DNA of 64,000 nt from Mrakia gelida. Its lineage: Eukaryota > Basidiomycota > Tremellomycetes > Cystofilobasidiales > Mrakiaceae. The stretch is taken from NCBI GenBank assembly GCA_024345305.1, contig BRON01000014.1, forward strand, positions 1,216,001 through 1,280,000. The letters are read 5' to 3'. Position numbers and translations under genes: made by a program. Under the pieces are notes generated by a model. That model was not told the DNA's origin, made no database searches, and saw nothing but the letters and a program-made list of their open reading frames with translations. This document shows, in pieces, positions 44,022 to 54,984 of the stretch (position 1 is its first letter; every line of letters starts with the position of its first letter).

Positions 44022-46858
44022 TATGGCCAATAAGAGCAAGCCCACTACCACCTCTGAGCAGTAAAATCAGGAGGAAAATCAGGAGGCGAAGGAGGAGGAG
44101 GGGGGAGAGGACGATGAAGAAGAAGGAGGAGGAGAGGAGGAGGTTGAGGAGGAGGTTCCGAGCTGGAAGAGTGGGACGCTCGTTCAGTTCAAGGGAGACA
44201 ACTCAATTGGGAACCCGACGTGCTGGCAGAGTGTCTTGAACAGTGAGTAGATGGTATCTTTTGGGTGGCGAGGAAGGGCGGCGAGGGGAAGCGAAGGGAG
44301 ATGGGAGGGGAGGGAAGGGTGAGCTCGACGGAAGCGTTCCAACGAAGCTGACCTCTTCTCCTTCTTCTCCCTCAGACGACTTGACTCTTCAAGAGTTGAA
44401 GGATCTCATTCGAGCTAGGACCGAGAGCTCCGAGAACGAAAGAATCCAGATGAGACAGCTGAGGAAGGACGGTCTAGGTGATCTTGAACTCGACGACGGT
44501 AAGCTCATCTCTACCTCCCTCCCCCCCCGCTTCCATTCTCTCTCCCTTCGTCCCGCTCTCGAGATGCACTCCCAAGCTGACCTCGAGTATCCTTTTCACT
44601 CCCTCTTTCTACCAGAGTACGACATCCGAGCCCTCAACACGAAACTCGTCGACGCTGCCGATAGCGAGCTCATCATCACCATCGGATACACCCTCCTCGC
44701 TCCCTCCTCATCTCCCTCGGCCAACAGCAGCAGCACTCAACTCCCAGCTCTTTTGCCCCAGCAGCCATATCTCCCCGCTCCTCTCCCCGCCGTTGAGGAG
44801 AAGGACGAAGCAGCAGTAGAGCGAGACAAGTCTTCCTCCTACGCCGACGAGTCGTCTTCGGCCTCGAAAGCCAACAACGCTCCATCCCAATCCATTCCTC
44901 CAGCAGCAGCTCAAAAGCCATCCTCCACTCCCAGCACCAGCGCTCGACCCTCGAACCCCTTCTCCAAACCCTTACCAAGCCAGCAGCTCTCCGCATTCAT
45001 CGCCCCTTCTCTCCGCCAACCCTCCACTGCATCCGCCTCCTCCTCCAGCAGCATCAAACCTACCGTCACGACTCCCGCCCAGCCCGCTCAACACCCCAAG
45101 AGGAAGCTCGCTGCCCTGAACGCTGAGCCCTCCGACGAACCCTCCTCCTCCGCCTCGTCCTCCAAAAAACCCAAGCTCTCTCCCTCTCTCTCCCAACCCG
45201 CCGCTCGACGAGCCTCTTCCACCACCGCCTCCTTCACCTGGCTCAAAGCTCCCTCTCCACCTCCTCCTAAAATCAAGGAGCCCAAGCCGAAACGACTCGC
45301 TCAGGTCGTTCAGAAGATCGTCAACGAGGAGTCGGACGCGGAAGCGATGGACGAGGAGGAGGATCAGCTTGATAGCTCGCAGTACGAGGAGGAGTCGCAG
45401 ACCAAGGTCAAGGTTGGGAACAAGAGGAGGATTAGTGTTGGTGGAGTGGAGGAGGAGGGAGAGGGCGAAAAGAAGAGGAGCAAGAAGGGCATGGAGAGGG
45501 AGAGAGACGCGACGACGGAGTCGAGTGGGAGCACTGCTGCTACTGCGGCTGGAGAGGTTCAACCTCGAGCTGGATTGAGAGGCGGCTCGACGGGAGGAGA
45601 GAAGAAGAAGGATGAGGAGGGAGGGGAGAGGAGGCTCACGTGGACCGAGAAAGGGAAGGGAAAGGAGGGAGTGGACGCGTCGGAGTCGAGCTCGAGTGCT
45701 GCCGTCGTCGTCAAGAAGAAGCGTGGAAGGCCACCTGGATCGAGGAACGCGTCGCTCGGAGGAGGAGAGAAGGCGGAGGTTGGGAAGAGGGTTACGAGAC
45801 GCGGAGGTGGGGAGAAGAAGGCGAAGATGATTGTGGTCGTCGTGCCTGAGGGAAGACGAACGGAGTTGCCGAGGTTGTTCATGAGCGTACGTCTTCCCTC
45901 TCTGCCCTTTTCTGAATCTGCGTCTTCCTCGACGAGAATTCGAACTGATAGTTTGCTCTTCCGTCGTTGTGCCTTCCGTTCTCCTCAGATCCTCCCCTTC
46001 CTCGTCCCTCTCTTCAACACCCCAACGCTCGCATCCGTCGTCACTCTCTCCCGCTACCACCTCCACCTCCTCGGCCCTCTCCTCTACAGCAACATCAATC
46101 TCTCAAGCATCAAACAGTGGAGGAACATCTTCTTCTCCGATACCGTTCGTCCCATCCTTCCCTCTCGCCCGCTCTCGTCGCGTCGAACTGACTCCCTCGC
46201 GTCTCTCCTCAGCCCTCCTCCCTCAGCCCCTACCTCGGCCGAAACCTCGTCCACTCCGCCACGCTCTCCCTTTCTCCCACGCTCCTCTTCCCAACGACCA
46301 ACTCCAACCCCAACCACAGCCTCCTCCCGTCCAACCCGCTCGAAGGAACCAAACCCTCCGCCTCGTCCAACTTCAACTTGAACAACGGACACTTCCAATC
46401 AACCTCCCTCCTCTCCCTCCAGATTATCCTCCCTCCCCTCCCCACCTCCCTCACCGGCAGCACCCTCACCTCCGATCGATCCTCCTTCGCGAGCATCAAG
46501 AACACGCCTCTTGCGCTGCTGCTCAAATCGATTCGAGCTTTGCTCATCGCGAAGGAGGGGAGGGTGTGGGTGTGGGCTGTTGTTCCACAAAGCGACGAGC
46601 AGTGGGAGGGGTGGGTCGGATGGGATGGAGGGGAAATGGGAGAGAGAGAAGCAAAAAAGGGAGGTGGAGTGGGTGGAGAAGGTCCGAAGGGTCGTTTGGG
46701 AGAGGGAGGAGAGGTGGATTGGACGGGTCGTAGACGAGAGTGGGAGCGAGAGTGGCGACGAGAGCGAGAGCGAGGATGAGGAGGACCGAGGGGAGAGGGA
46801 GAGGGAGGGAGAGAGGAGGTTGGAGGGGTTGGTGAGGGTTGTGGGGAGGGGTTGGTGA
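44022..46858 (+). CDS. Family A protein A5 with F-box-like C terminus, in-frame stop near start
   Basis: Exons: 44022 to about 44240, about 44376-44499, about 44614-45889, about 45989-46143, and about 46214 onward. Family A phases are kept (phase-1 introns 1 and 2). Domain: WKSGTLVQFKGDNSIGNPTC, DDLTLQELKDLIRARTE, EYDIRALNTKLVDAADSE then LIITIGYTLL. The tail has an AT-hook-like KKKRGRPPGSRN. The next exons read TELPRLFM, ILPFLVPLFNTPTLASVV, TLSRYHLHLLGPLLYSNI, SSIKQWRNIFF, closely resembling a fungal F-box. So A5 fuses the A domain, a disordered tail and an F-box-like module. Codon 14 from the only ATG (44022) is TAA, with no later in-frame ATG in exon 1. The 3' end has two candidate frames: one stops at 46779, the other (DESGSESGDESESEDEE) at 46858. 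Confidence 0.6.
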
Positions 46859-47436
46859 GGTGGTGAAGGAGGGCGGGAGACGCGTCAAGTTCTGTTTCGC
46901 TTTGGTCGTTTCGTTTCGTTTTAGGTTTGGGTTTGACTCTGGGTTGTGGTGGACGGGCTGGCGGGAAGGAACGGCTCGAGTTCTATGTCTACGTTTTTGG
47001 TTTTAGTTCAGCTTCCTTCCGTTTCGTTTGGGGCTCAGGAGGGAGAGGGAAGAGGCCGCGTCAAGTCTAGCTTCGGTTTGGGACGACGAGGACTGAAGAC
47101 GATTTGAATGAGGTTTCGAGTAGGTTTCTTCAAGTTAGCAACTTGTACGGCGTTCTTCTTTTGTGTTGTTGCGTATGCGTAAGAGAGAGGAAGTAAGAAC
47201 GAAAACGAGGGAAAGATCGCCGTCCGGTCGAACGCGTCCGGAAACTCGAACTTTCTTCCTTTCTTTCCTCGCTTTCTTTCGTTGCGTTGACATTGTCTTG
47301 ATGTTCGTTCGTTGAATCCTCTTCACTATTTCACCGGGATCGCTGAAACCATACTATCAAGCAACAAGCAAAGACGCATCACACGAAGAAAGCAGAGATA
47401 TGGATGTACAGTAAACCGAAGGAAGCGATTGGGAAA

Positions 47437-47506
47437 AGCTCTCAGAACATATAGTGTTTTCGTCTTGGTAGATCGGGTTAGCGATCATGCTGATCAGCAT
47501 TGAGCT
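47437..47506 (-). ncRNA. Candidate C/D-box snoRNA 1 (weak C box)
   Basis: Minus strand, 70 nt. Terminal stem AGCTC / GAGCT; C box ATGCTGA (one change from RTGATGA) at 47494-47500; D box CTGA at 47442-47445. Same layout and the same CTGAGAGCT ending as the three candidates to its right. Target unknown. Confidence 0.4.
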
Positions 47507-48086
47507 GGAGATGAGAGGGAGAAAATCAGAGGGGAAGAAGGGAGGAGGGCGGGAGGACGCGATGGAACGAGATGCGATGCAATGAAGTGAGGTGCGATGG
47601 GGTGGATAAAAATCTCGACTTCTCCTAACAACAGTTCGCCAGAGCGAGGTGATCCCAGATACGAGCTTGTGGGGCAAGGGCGGCCGTAGGGGAGGAAGAA
47701 AGGAATGTGACCGACGCGTCGGCGTTGATCCCTTTGTGGATTCAATCGGGGCCAGTCCTTGGACTCGTTTGTAGTCAGAGACTGTGGCGACTCGACGCGA
47801 TGCAAGGGAAAGGTGATGACGAGAAGGTGTGTGAAAGAGAGGAAGGAGAGGGGAGAAGGGGAGATTGAACGAAAGAAGACGAACGAAAGGGCTGAAACGA
47901 AGCTCAGCCGCCGAACAGCATTGTCAAATGGACTCTGTTCGACACGGATGTTTCGCCTTCAGCGCAGATGCTCGGCTCTGGTAGGGAGAAAAAGAAAAAA
48001 AGGGGCCGCAACGAGAAAAAAAAGAGAGAGAAAGAACGTCAACGACGCGTCTGGAACTCGATCGAAGGAAAGCGAAAGAGGGTGAA

Positions 48087-48158
48087 CGAGCTCTCAGATC
48101 AACGCCCTCATCATACTGGTTCCGTGTAACGCGCGGTATATGTTCGTCATGGAGTTCG
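48087..48158 (-). ncRNA. Candidate C/D-box snoRNA 2
   Basis: Minus strand, 72 nt. Terminal stem CGAACTC / GAGCTCG (one mismatch); C box ATGACGA at 48144-48150; internal C' box ATGATGA at 48108-48114; D box CTGA at 48094-48097. A D' box is not clear. Target unknown. Confidence 0.5.
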
Positions 48159-48602
48159 ATGTCCAGAGAAAAGGGAGAAGAAGAAGAAGAAGGGAAACAG
48201 AGCAGTGAGCGACGCGTCGTGTCCAACGTCACTCGGCTGGTTGCTCCTCGGTCCGAGGCCGAGGCTTTAAGCACGGAGAGAACAGTTGGATGATGACGAA
48301 GTGAAATCTACACATCGAGAGATGGGAGAGAGAGATAATAGAAAGAGGATGATCCGAAAATGATTTCCGCACGACGCGTCGGGTTGAAGAGGTGCAGCGG
48401 TTCCGACCCACTGGCTTCCGAGGTCCCATAGAGATCATGTAGCCAGTGCGCCAAAGACCACCACCACCTCACGGCTCCTGGATGCTGCGTTAGCCAAAAC
48501 GAGAGAAGGACCGAACAGACTGAACGAGCAAATGACTCGAAGACGGACCAGCTTGATGACCCTCGCCCTCATCAATGTCGAGGACCCATGAAACGGGAAA
48601 GA

Positions 48603-48676
48603 CGAGCTCTCAGATCATTAGCGCTCATCACGATAAGTATGAATGGGCTTGGCTGTAGATGTCTTCATTAAGCTCG
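48603..48676 (-). ncRNA. Candidate C/D-box snoRNA 3
   Basis: Minus strand, 74 nt. Terminal stem CGAGCT / AGCTCG (perfect); C box ATGAAGA at 48662-48668; C' box GTGATGA at 48625-48631; D box CTGA at 48610-48613. The internal segment GCCAAGCCC is complementary to GGGCTTGGC of conserved large-subunit rRNA as I remember it, a possible guide; this needs alignment to check. Confidence 0.55.
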
Positions 48677-50451
48677 AGAGGGGGAAGAACGAAGGGAAGC
48701 CGGGGAGTAGGGAGGTGAGTGACGCGATGCGACGCGACGGTCTGCTCATCCTGCTCGGTCCTCAATCCCCCAAGTTTCCACCGAGCTCTTTCGATAGGTC
48801 GAAAGATGGCCGTGGATTGATGAGGTTTAAGGAGCGAGCTGGAAGACAGGGTCGAGAGGGAGGGAGAAGGAGAGAAGAAGGGATGAGGCAGAAGTGCGAT
48901 GACAAGGTCCGAGTCGAAAGCTGGAAACATCTCAACCGACTCGGAAGACCAGATCCTCACCAAGATAAGTGAAAGAGCAAGTTACATCCGAAGGGGAAGG
49001 AAGTACAACAGCTCAAGACTCCAACGCACGGAAGAAATGGCAGAAGCGGACGAAGAAGACAAAAAACGGATGCGTTGTCTCACGGTCGGCTCTTCTCGTC
49101 CCATTTTCTCTGCACGACTTTCTACCCTAAGGGATCTGCGTTCGATCACCGAAGCCGCTTGAGGGTGTGAGTCGGGGAAGAGAGGAGAAGAGAGATAGAG
49201 CTGAAGAAGCAGATGCGCGTTCAACTCCGTCGGAGTCGGTCGTCGCGACGACTCGTAGAAAAGGTCAGAGAAGGCGATTCGATCGTTCAATGTTGGCCGA
49301 ACGAAATGATCACCGCCGAGACCATCCCTTACGAGAATTGGTGATATTGTGTCTTCAGTGGGAAGGGGATGGAGGGGAATCAGAGGAAGAAAGGATGAAG
49401 AGCGAGGACAAGGACAACGCGTCCCGAGAGGTTGAGGTCGGACTTTGCGAAGAAGCGAGCATCTCACAACGTCCAATAGCAGCCAGTGAGATGGACGCTT
49501 CTCCGCGAGTCATGCAAAACCTCAGAAAGAGCTCCCGTCTTGGGGTAGGAAGGTGAGAGTGCGAAAGAAAACGATCGACCCACGACACGTCGACCTCGAT
49601 CCCTTGGGCGTCTTCCCACAGTCGCCTTCAGCGCCGGAACGCAAAACGCGCCAGGCCGAGAGGGTGCTATGGAAGAGACACGCAAGGGGAGGAGGTGTGA
49701 GAGTCGGTTCAAGAACAAGGAAAAGGTGGAGAGAGGGAGGAAGAGGAAAGCTTCCCAGAGTACCTCCCCCTCCGGATCGAAAGCGTTGGAGGAGAACGGA
49801 TAGATCCGAAGAAGAAGAACCCAACGAAGCTCAAGATCTAGCTCCGTCTCTTAGAGGTATGTTAGAAGCAGAAAGTAGAGGGAAGAAGGAGGTGAGATGA
49901 GAGGTGAGCGACGCGCTTCGTCTAAACACTGCGCTCGAGGATTTTCGTCCATCTAGCTCACTCCTTCCGTCCATCTCCCTCGGTACGCAAGACAACGTGT
50001 ATGAGAATGTCAGTACGTACGGAGGTCGGAGGGTAGGAGGGAGAGATTGAAGAGGACGGAAAAGGACGACGCGTCGCTTGAGAGATAGGCCTCCAGTTCT
50101 CCCGGCGATGCAGCCTCCAGGTATCGGCAAAAGGATCGCACGTCAATATAATTAGGGATAACTACCTCGGGAGCCGAGGGTCATGTTGATGAGAAGCAGA
50201 TGATGGGAAGGAGCTAAGAAGAGAGTGAAGCCAACGTCGCGTCAACGAGCTCGTCCGTCGTCGAAAGCAGGCGCTTTGGCACTACTTCTGCTCTGGAACT
50301 CTGCCCGCTCGATAGAGTCTTATCTCGCAGCTGCGAGCGACACGGAGACCCCCCAGAAGAACAAAAGGGAGGGAAAGAGGAAACGAAGCGAAAGGGTGAA
50401 CGAGATGAAGCCATGAGCGAAAAGAAAACAACAAAAGGAGGAAGAGGAGTA

Positions 50452-50526
50452 GAGCTCTCAGAGTTGAATTGGTTCCCTCACAGGTCTATCGGAAGGAGTT
50501 AGATTTTTGGACTCATCATCGAGCTC
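50452..50526 (-). ncRNA. Candidate C/D-box snoRNA 4 (best)
   Basis: Minus strand, 75 nt. Terminal GAGCTC on both ends (self-complementary stem); perfect C box GATGATGA at 50513-50520; D box CTGA at 50458-50461. The sequence upstream of the D box (GGGAACCAATTCAACT) would be the guide. Flanked 5' by a pyrimidine tract typical of introns here. Target unknown. Confidence 0.65.
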
Positions 50527-52550
50527 GGAGAAAAAAAAGGAGGGACGAGAAGAGAAAAGAAGGAAAGGAACAAAGAAGGGTGAGTGACGCGCCGACCACT
50601 CTCCTCCTGCTCACCGATCACCTCCCAGAATTCATCAGCCTCAGCTGTCTCCGATACTCTAGGACGGCTGAAAGAGATGATCCAAAGAGGGGAAGAGGCG
50701 AGAAGGAAGAGATAAACGGGGGAAGAACGGAGAGAGACGGAAAGACGAGATGATCGAGAGATGAGCAACTTCTCGCCTGCTCGGAAAACTGATTTCTCAG
50801 GCAAATTCAGCTTCGAACAAGACTGAAACTCTCTATATCTGAGGAAACAGTTCAGGACGCGAGGGCAGGGGAAGAAGGAGAGAAGGAAAGGAAAGGAACA
50901 AAGAAGGGTGACGCGTCGACGTTCCTTCTCCGGCGCTCTGACTTCTCACTCCCTTCCCTCCGATGGATCATCGTGTCACCCTTCGGTCTTCGGTCACGAA
51001 GGGTCCGATGAGCCAAGGAAGAGATAGAGTGAGAAGAAAGAGGGGGGAAAGGACAGGAAAGGAAGGAGAAAGGGAGATGCCGGACTCGACTCGGAGAGGT
51101 GAGTGACGACCGACCTGCCTCGGAGCGACACGCTGCTCCGAAGCGGATCTCCCGAGGAGGACGGACGACAACGCACCCCTGCCGATGATTCGCCACCAGA
51201 AAATGAAAAGAGAGGAGGGAAGGAAGGAGAGAAGGAGAGAGAGCAAGAGGGGAGGAAGAACGAGTCGAGAGGTGAGCGAGCTCCGACATCCTCGGACGAC
51301 GAGCTTTTAGGATGGGACCCAGCGAAGCACGTCCTCCGAGGATGGAGGCAATCGAGCACAACTGAAGGTCAGGTCAGTGAAACGAAGAGATAACCTGAGA
51401 GGGGGAAAGAAGAGAGCGAGAGAAGCGAGAGACGCTGAGTGAACGACGTCGTCCTCGTCCAGCTCGTCTTCAGTTTCTTCTCCAGACTGGCGACCTCCAA
51501 CGACAAGAGAGATCTATATTTGAGGAGATGACTCCTGAGTTGAGGAGGCCGAGCTGGAGAAGGAAGGAGGGAGGAAGGAAGGCAGATGGTGGCCGTTCGA
51601 CTCCAACTCCCTTCCCAAAACGAAACTGACTCGACGTCGTTTTGGAGCTGAGGTCAGCTGAGAAGAAGGAGATAGGGCTGGGCGACTACCCCAGCTCGTT
51701 CGCTGCTACAGTCTTTAAGCAAAAGTTCTGCATTGTTCAGATGGGCTCACAGGTGGAGTGAAGCTGAGCCCAAGGAAGATGGGGTTGAGCAAGAAAAGGA
51801 GGACAGACAGAGGCGACGCGTCGCTCGCTGAGGACTTTCAGTAGCCCTTTTCGTTCTTTTTCCTCTACATTAGCGACACCTCCCAGGGAGGAAGTTGATG
51901 GATAACCGGTGACTAGCTCTGCGAACACCAAAAGCCAGATCTCAAGACTCTTGAAGCTCGCAAAAGAGCGCGTCGCCTTCTCCTTTCATCCTTACTCCCA
52001 TCTCCCTTTCAAGTCGTGAGGTACGGCTGACGCACTGATGACGACATATAGCCATGGAGACAGGACTGGGATGTTGATCCAGCACTCAAAGCCAACGAAG
52101 AACAGTGAAAGCTCAAGAAAGCGACGCGTCGTCGTCCCCTCTCCCTCGCTCGCTTCAGACTGCATCTTTCCTTGGATTCTTCTGCCTCAAACTCCCACCC
52201 AATCACCCTCCAGATTTATATTCATCTTGTATGCCCCCCGGCTTGAGAAAGTTTGCCTCCTTTTTCGCCTCAGAGACGTCGTTCTCGGCCGTTGCTAAGC
52301 AACGGCACTTGCGCCTTGCTGGCGAGCTCCTCCCTTCGGTTCCTTTCGTTTGGTTCGAGCCGCCAACCACGACCTTCTCCCTTCTCTTTCTCTCGGAACG
52401 GATCGCTCGATCGGCCGACCTCTCTAACATCACCCCGAGGCAGAACTCTGGATGTAGGAAAGGGAACGAACGAGGGAGCGTGGCGGGGAGGAAGGGAGGA
52501 AGGGAGGGAGGGAGGGCAGCAAGGGTTCGAGCTGGCTGGAGCGAGCTGCT

Positions 52551-54481
52551 AGATCTCTCGGATGGCGGGTCGAGGGGTGTGTATATCAAGGTAAGCCTGC
52601 CTTCCTAACATAGTCTGATGAAGAAGGCGGTCGAGGTCTTTGGGAAGGTCTTTGGGAGGAAGATCTGCCTTCGTCGAAACGAAACGAGCTGGAGCTTGAG
52701 CTGACCTTTCCTTCCTGCCCTTTCCCTCCTCTCCGACAGCTCTTCCCTGGACAGGATCCGGTAGGAATGGGCATCAGAAGATTCAGCTCGATTTCAGGTA
52801 CGTCCAACCGCTATTTTTTCATCGATCAAGCTCATCGTTGAAGAGGATGGGAGCTTTGAACATCGAGCTGACCTCGACGCCCTTCCCCTTCCTCCTTCCC
52901 CTTCGTTTCGCACCGTCGCTTCGCCTCTTTCAAGCAGATTTTTTCGCCATCTCGCTTGGGAATGACCTTCAAAGGGACACCAGTGGATACCCTGTAACTT
53001 TTGGCATCTTTTCGTGGACGCTATGAGCTTCGGAAGCTCGTCGGAAGGGATGGTAGGGACAAGAGGTGAGCTCGCCTTTCCTTCGTTCGTTCGTTCATCG
53101 AGCTCCGAATCCCTTTCGCTAAGCTCCCTCGCTGACATCTCTCAACATATCCATGTCTATAGTTCTCCCGATTACCATCAGACTCTCCCATGTCCCGCTC
53201 GTTCAGCGGCGAGAGCTCCCTCGACTCGCCATGCACGAGCTCATTCCTTGGATCCCTCGCTCGTCGTCGTCGTCGCTCTCGCCCGTCTCTCGACCCAAAG
53301 CCCGTCTTCTCGAGATATCATCCTCTTGTGAGTACATATTCATTCCCTTTTGAATGCTGGGATTAGAGGTGTGGGGACTCGAAGGAAGGGAAGGCGAGGG
53401 GAGGGAGGGAAGGGAACTCGACGAGCTGATCTTGGTCTCGTTTTCGTCTCGCTTTCCCCACTCCAGCACCGTCTCTCGATCCTCTACTCCTTCAATCCCT
53501 CGTTCGTCAAGTCTGCGGAGCCTACATCACCACCACCTTCACCATCATCACCTCGCCAGGTCTTCTCAGCTCCCCGACCGCTCACCCTCCTCCCTCCCTC
53601 GCGTCCTCGCCGTCTCTCGTCCCTCGCCAAAACGGAGAACGCCAACGGGATCTCGCTCGACAGATCGGACATGGTAGGGCGATCTGCGGTGCTGGTTCAG
53701 GTGATGGCTGGGTCGTCTTGCTCGAGGATAAGTCTTCGGTTGCGTTCACGTTCGATGACGACGAGTCGTGAGTCTTCCCTTTTTCTCCCTCCCTCCCTCG
53801 TCTTGCCCCCTTCATCGTCTCGACGAGCGAGCGCTGTACTGAGCTTCCCACTCCTTCCTCCGATTTTCGGTCTAGCTCCACCTCCCATACCAACCTACTT
53901 GCCTTCGACGACCCGACCTTGTTCCTCTCTTCGACGATCTTCACGCCGACGACCTATTCTACTCTACCCCCTCCTTCCCTCATCAAAGCTACACCTAACA
54001 TCCCTACCATGGCTCCTAAGCGTCCCCATGCACCAGTCAGCTCAGCCCTCATCGCCTCACTTCAGCCGTTGTCTCGCTTCGAGCCGGACGCGTCGTGGCC
54101 GCTCTCGTCCAACTCGCCTTTCTTGGGATCAAGACCTTGGAATATATGTGAGCGTGCTTCCATTTTCTGGTTTTACTACCGCTCTCTGAAGGTGGAAGAA
54201 GAGACTCATAGGGAACGCAAAGGGTAGGGACGAAAGCTCGATGAGGCTGACCTTCGTTTTCTTTTCGCTTCCTTCCTTCATCCGTCTTCCTCCTCACTCT
54301 AGCGCTATCCCTTCATCCTCCACTTGTCGCCTTCGTGTCGGAGCTACTACCGCCATCACCACTCGCTTCGACCTCCACTCCAGCCAACAGAGCCCGCTTC
54401 ATCGATCGTTCAAACCATCGACCCTTTGGATCTCAACCTCGTCGCCGTCGTCCTTCCTTTGTACTCGAGGCTGGAGCGTAG
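52551..54481 (+). pseudogene. Family E copy E1
   Basis: Exons: about 52551-52579, 52740-52797 (LFPGQDPVGMGIRRFSSIS), from 52937 (DFFAISLGNDLQRDTSGYP), 53163-53327 (LVQRRELPRLAMHELIPWIP), 53467-53767 (ARQIGHGRAICGAGSGDG, WVVLLEDKSSVAFTFDDDE), 53876-54147 (LLAFDDPTLFLSSTIF) and 54303-54481. Exons 4 to 7 join in phase. In the third exon a TGA at 53024-53026 stands where E0 has GGA, a nonsense change. So this copy keeps a coherent 3' half but its 5' half is interrupted. No named domain; the GDGWVVLLEDKSS part looks like a folded beta-rich segment. Confidence 0.45.
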
Positions 54482-54984
54482 AGCTGAGGGAGCGGCCGCT
54501 GGATTCGTTTGTAGAGCTTTTTGCTCTGGACCCGTTGGGAGGCTGGTCTGAGAGCCGGAAGTACGAGGAAGAGGTGTGAGCTCAAGTCGTTCTCGGTCGC
54601 GAAGGTTCGTCACCCTCCCTTCTTCACCCTCGCTCTCCTCCCTTTTGACGCCCCGGTCGTGGAAACCGAGCTATAAACTGACTGACTCATCTGATCGCTT
54701 TCTTCACCCTTCAGTCCTCTCGCAAGATTGAGTCTTCCCTCGTCGTCGTCGTCGTCGGAATCGGACGCGTTGTCGTCGCATTTTTGGACTCGACATCTGG
54801 CTTCTCTCGTAGGACAGACCGTCTGGGATGAAGTGTGAGTCTTCCCTTCTAAGACTCTCGGTATTTGGAGCTGCTGGCATGAGAAGGAGAAGAAGGAGGA
54901 GAAGAACGGAACGAGACTCGACAAGCTGACCTTTCACTTCGTTTTCGTTTCGCATCCTCCCTTCCTCGTCGTTCTCTCACTCAG

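Larger units (their letters stand above)
46860..52560 (-). other. Intron-rich minus-strand locus, candidate snoRNA host gene
   Basis: About 5.7 kb with almost no long reading frame. The minus strand is pyrimidine-rich with repeated CTCAC/CTGAC and CAG signals, as in introns elsewhere. Short minus-strand coding-like exons are visible: ELVTGYPSTSSLGGVANVEE (about 51840-51925), SLVVGGRQSGEETEDELDED (about 51440-51520), RVSETAEADEFWEVIGEQ (about 50610-50680). Between such exons lie C/D-box snoRNA candidates. I could not join the exons into one protein. I read this as a host gene whose introns or exons release snoRNAs. On the plus strand, purine-rich open stretches are taken as antisense noise. 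Confidence 0.45.

Noticed and set aside
48545..48575. TTGATGA-loop-TCATCAA hairpin in the snoRNA locus
   Set aside because: It contains C-box-like bases, but they pair with each other and there is no D box at proper distance, so I do not call it a snoRNA.
52038..52608. Plus-strand open stretch (KFASFFASETSFSAV...)
   Set aside because: Both strands are open here, no start or phase-consistent splice could be fixed, and it lies at the 5' end of the snoRNA host locus; only its last 29 bases are used in E1.
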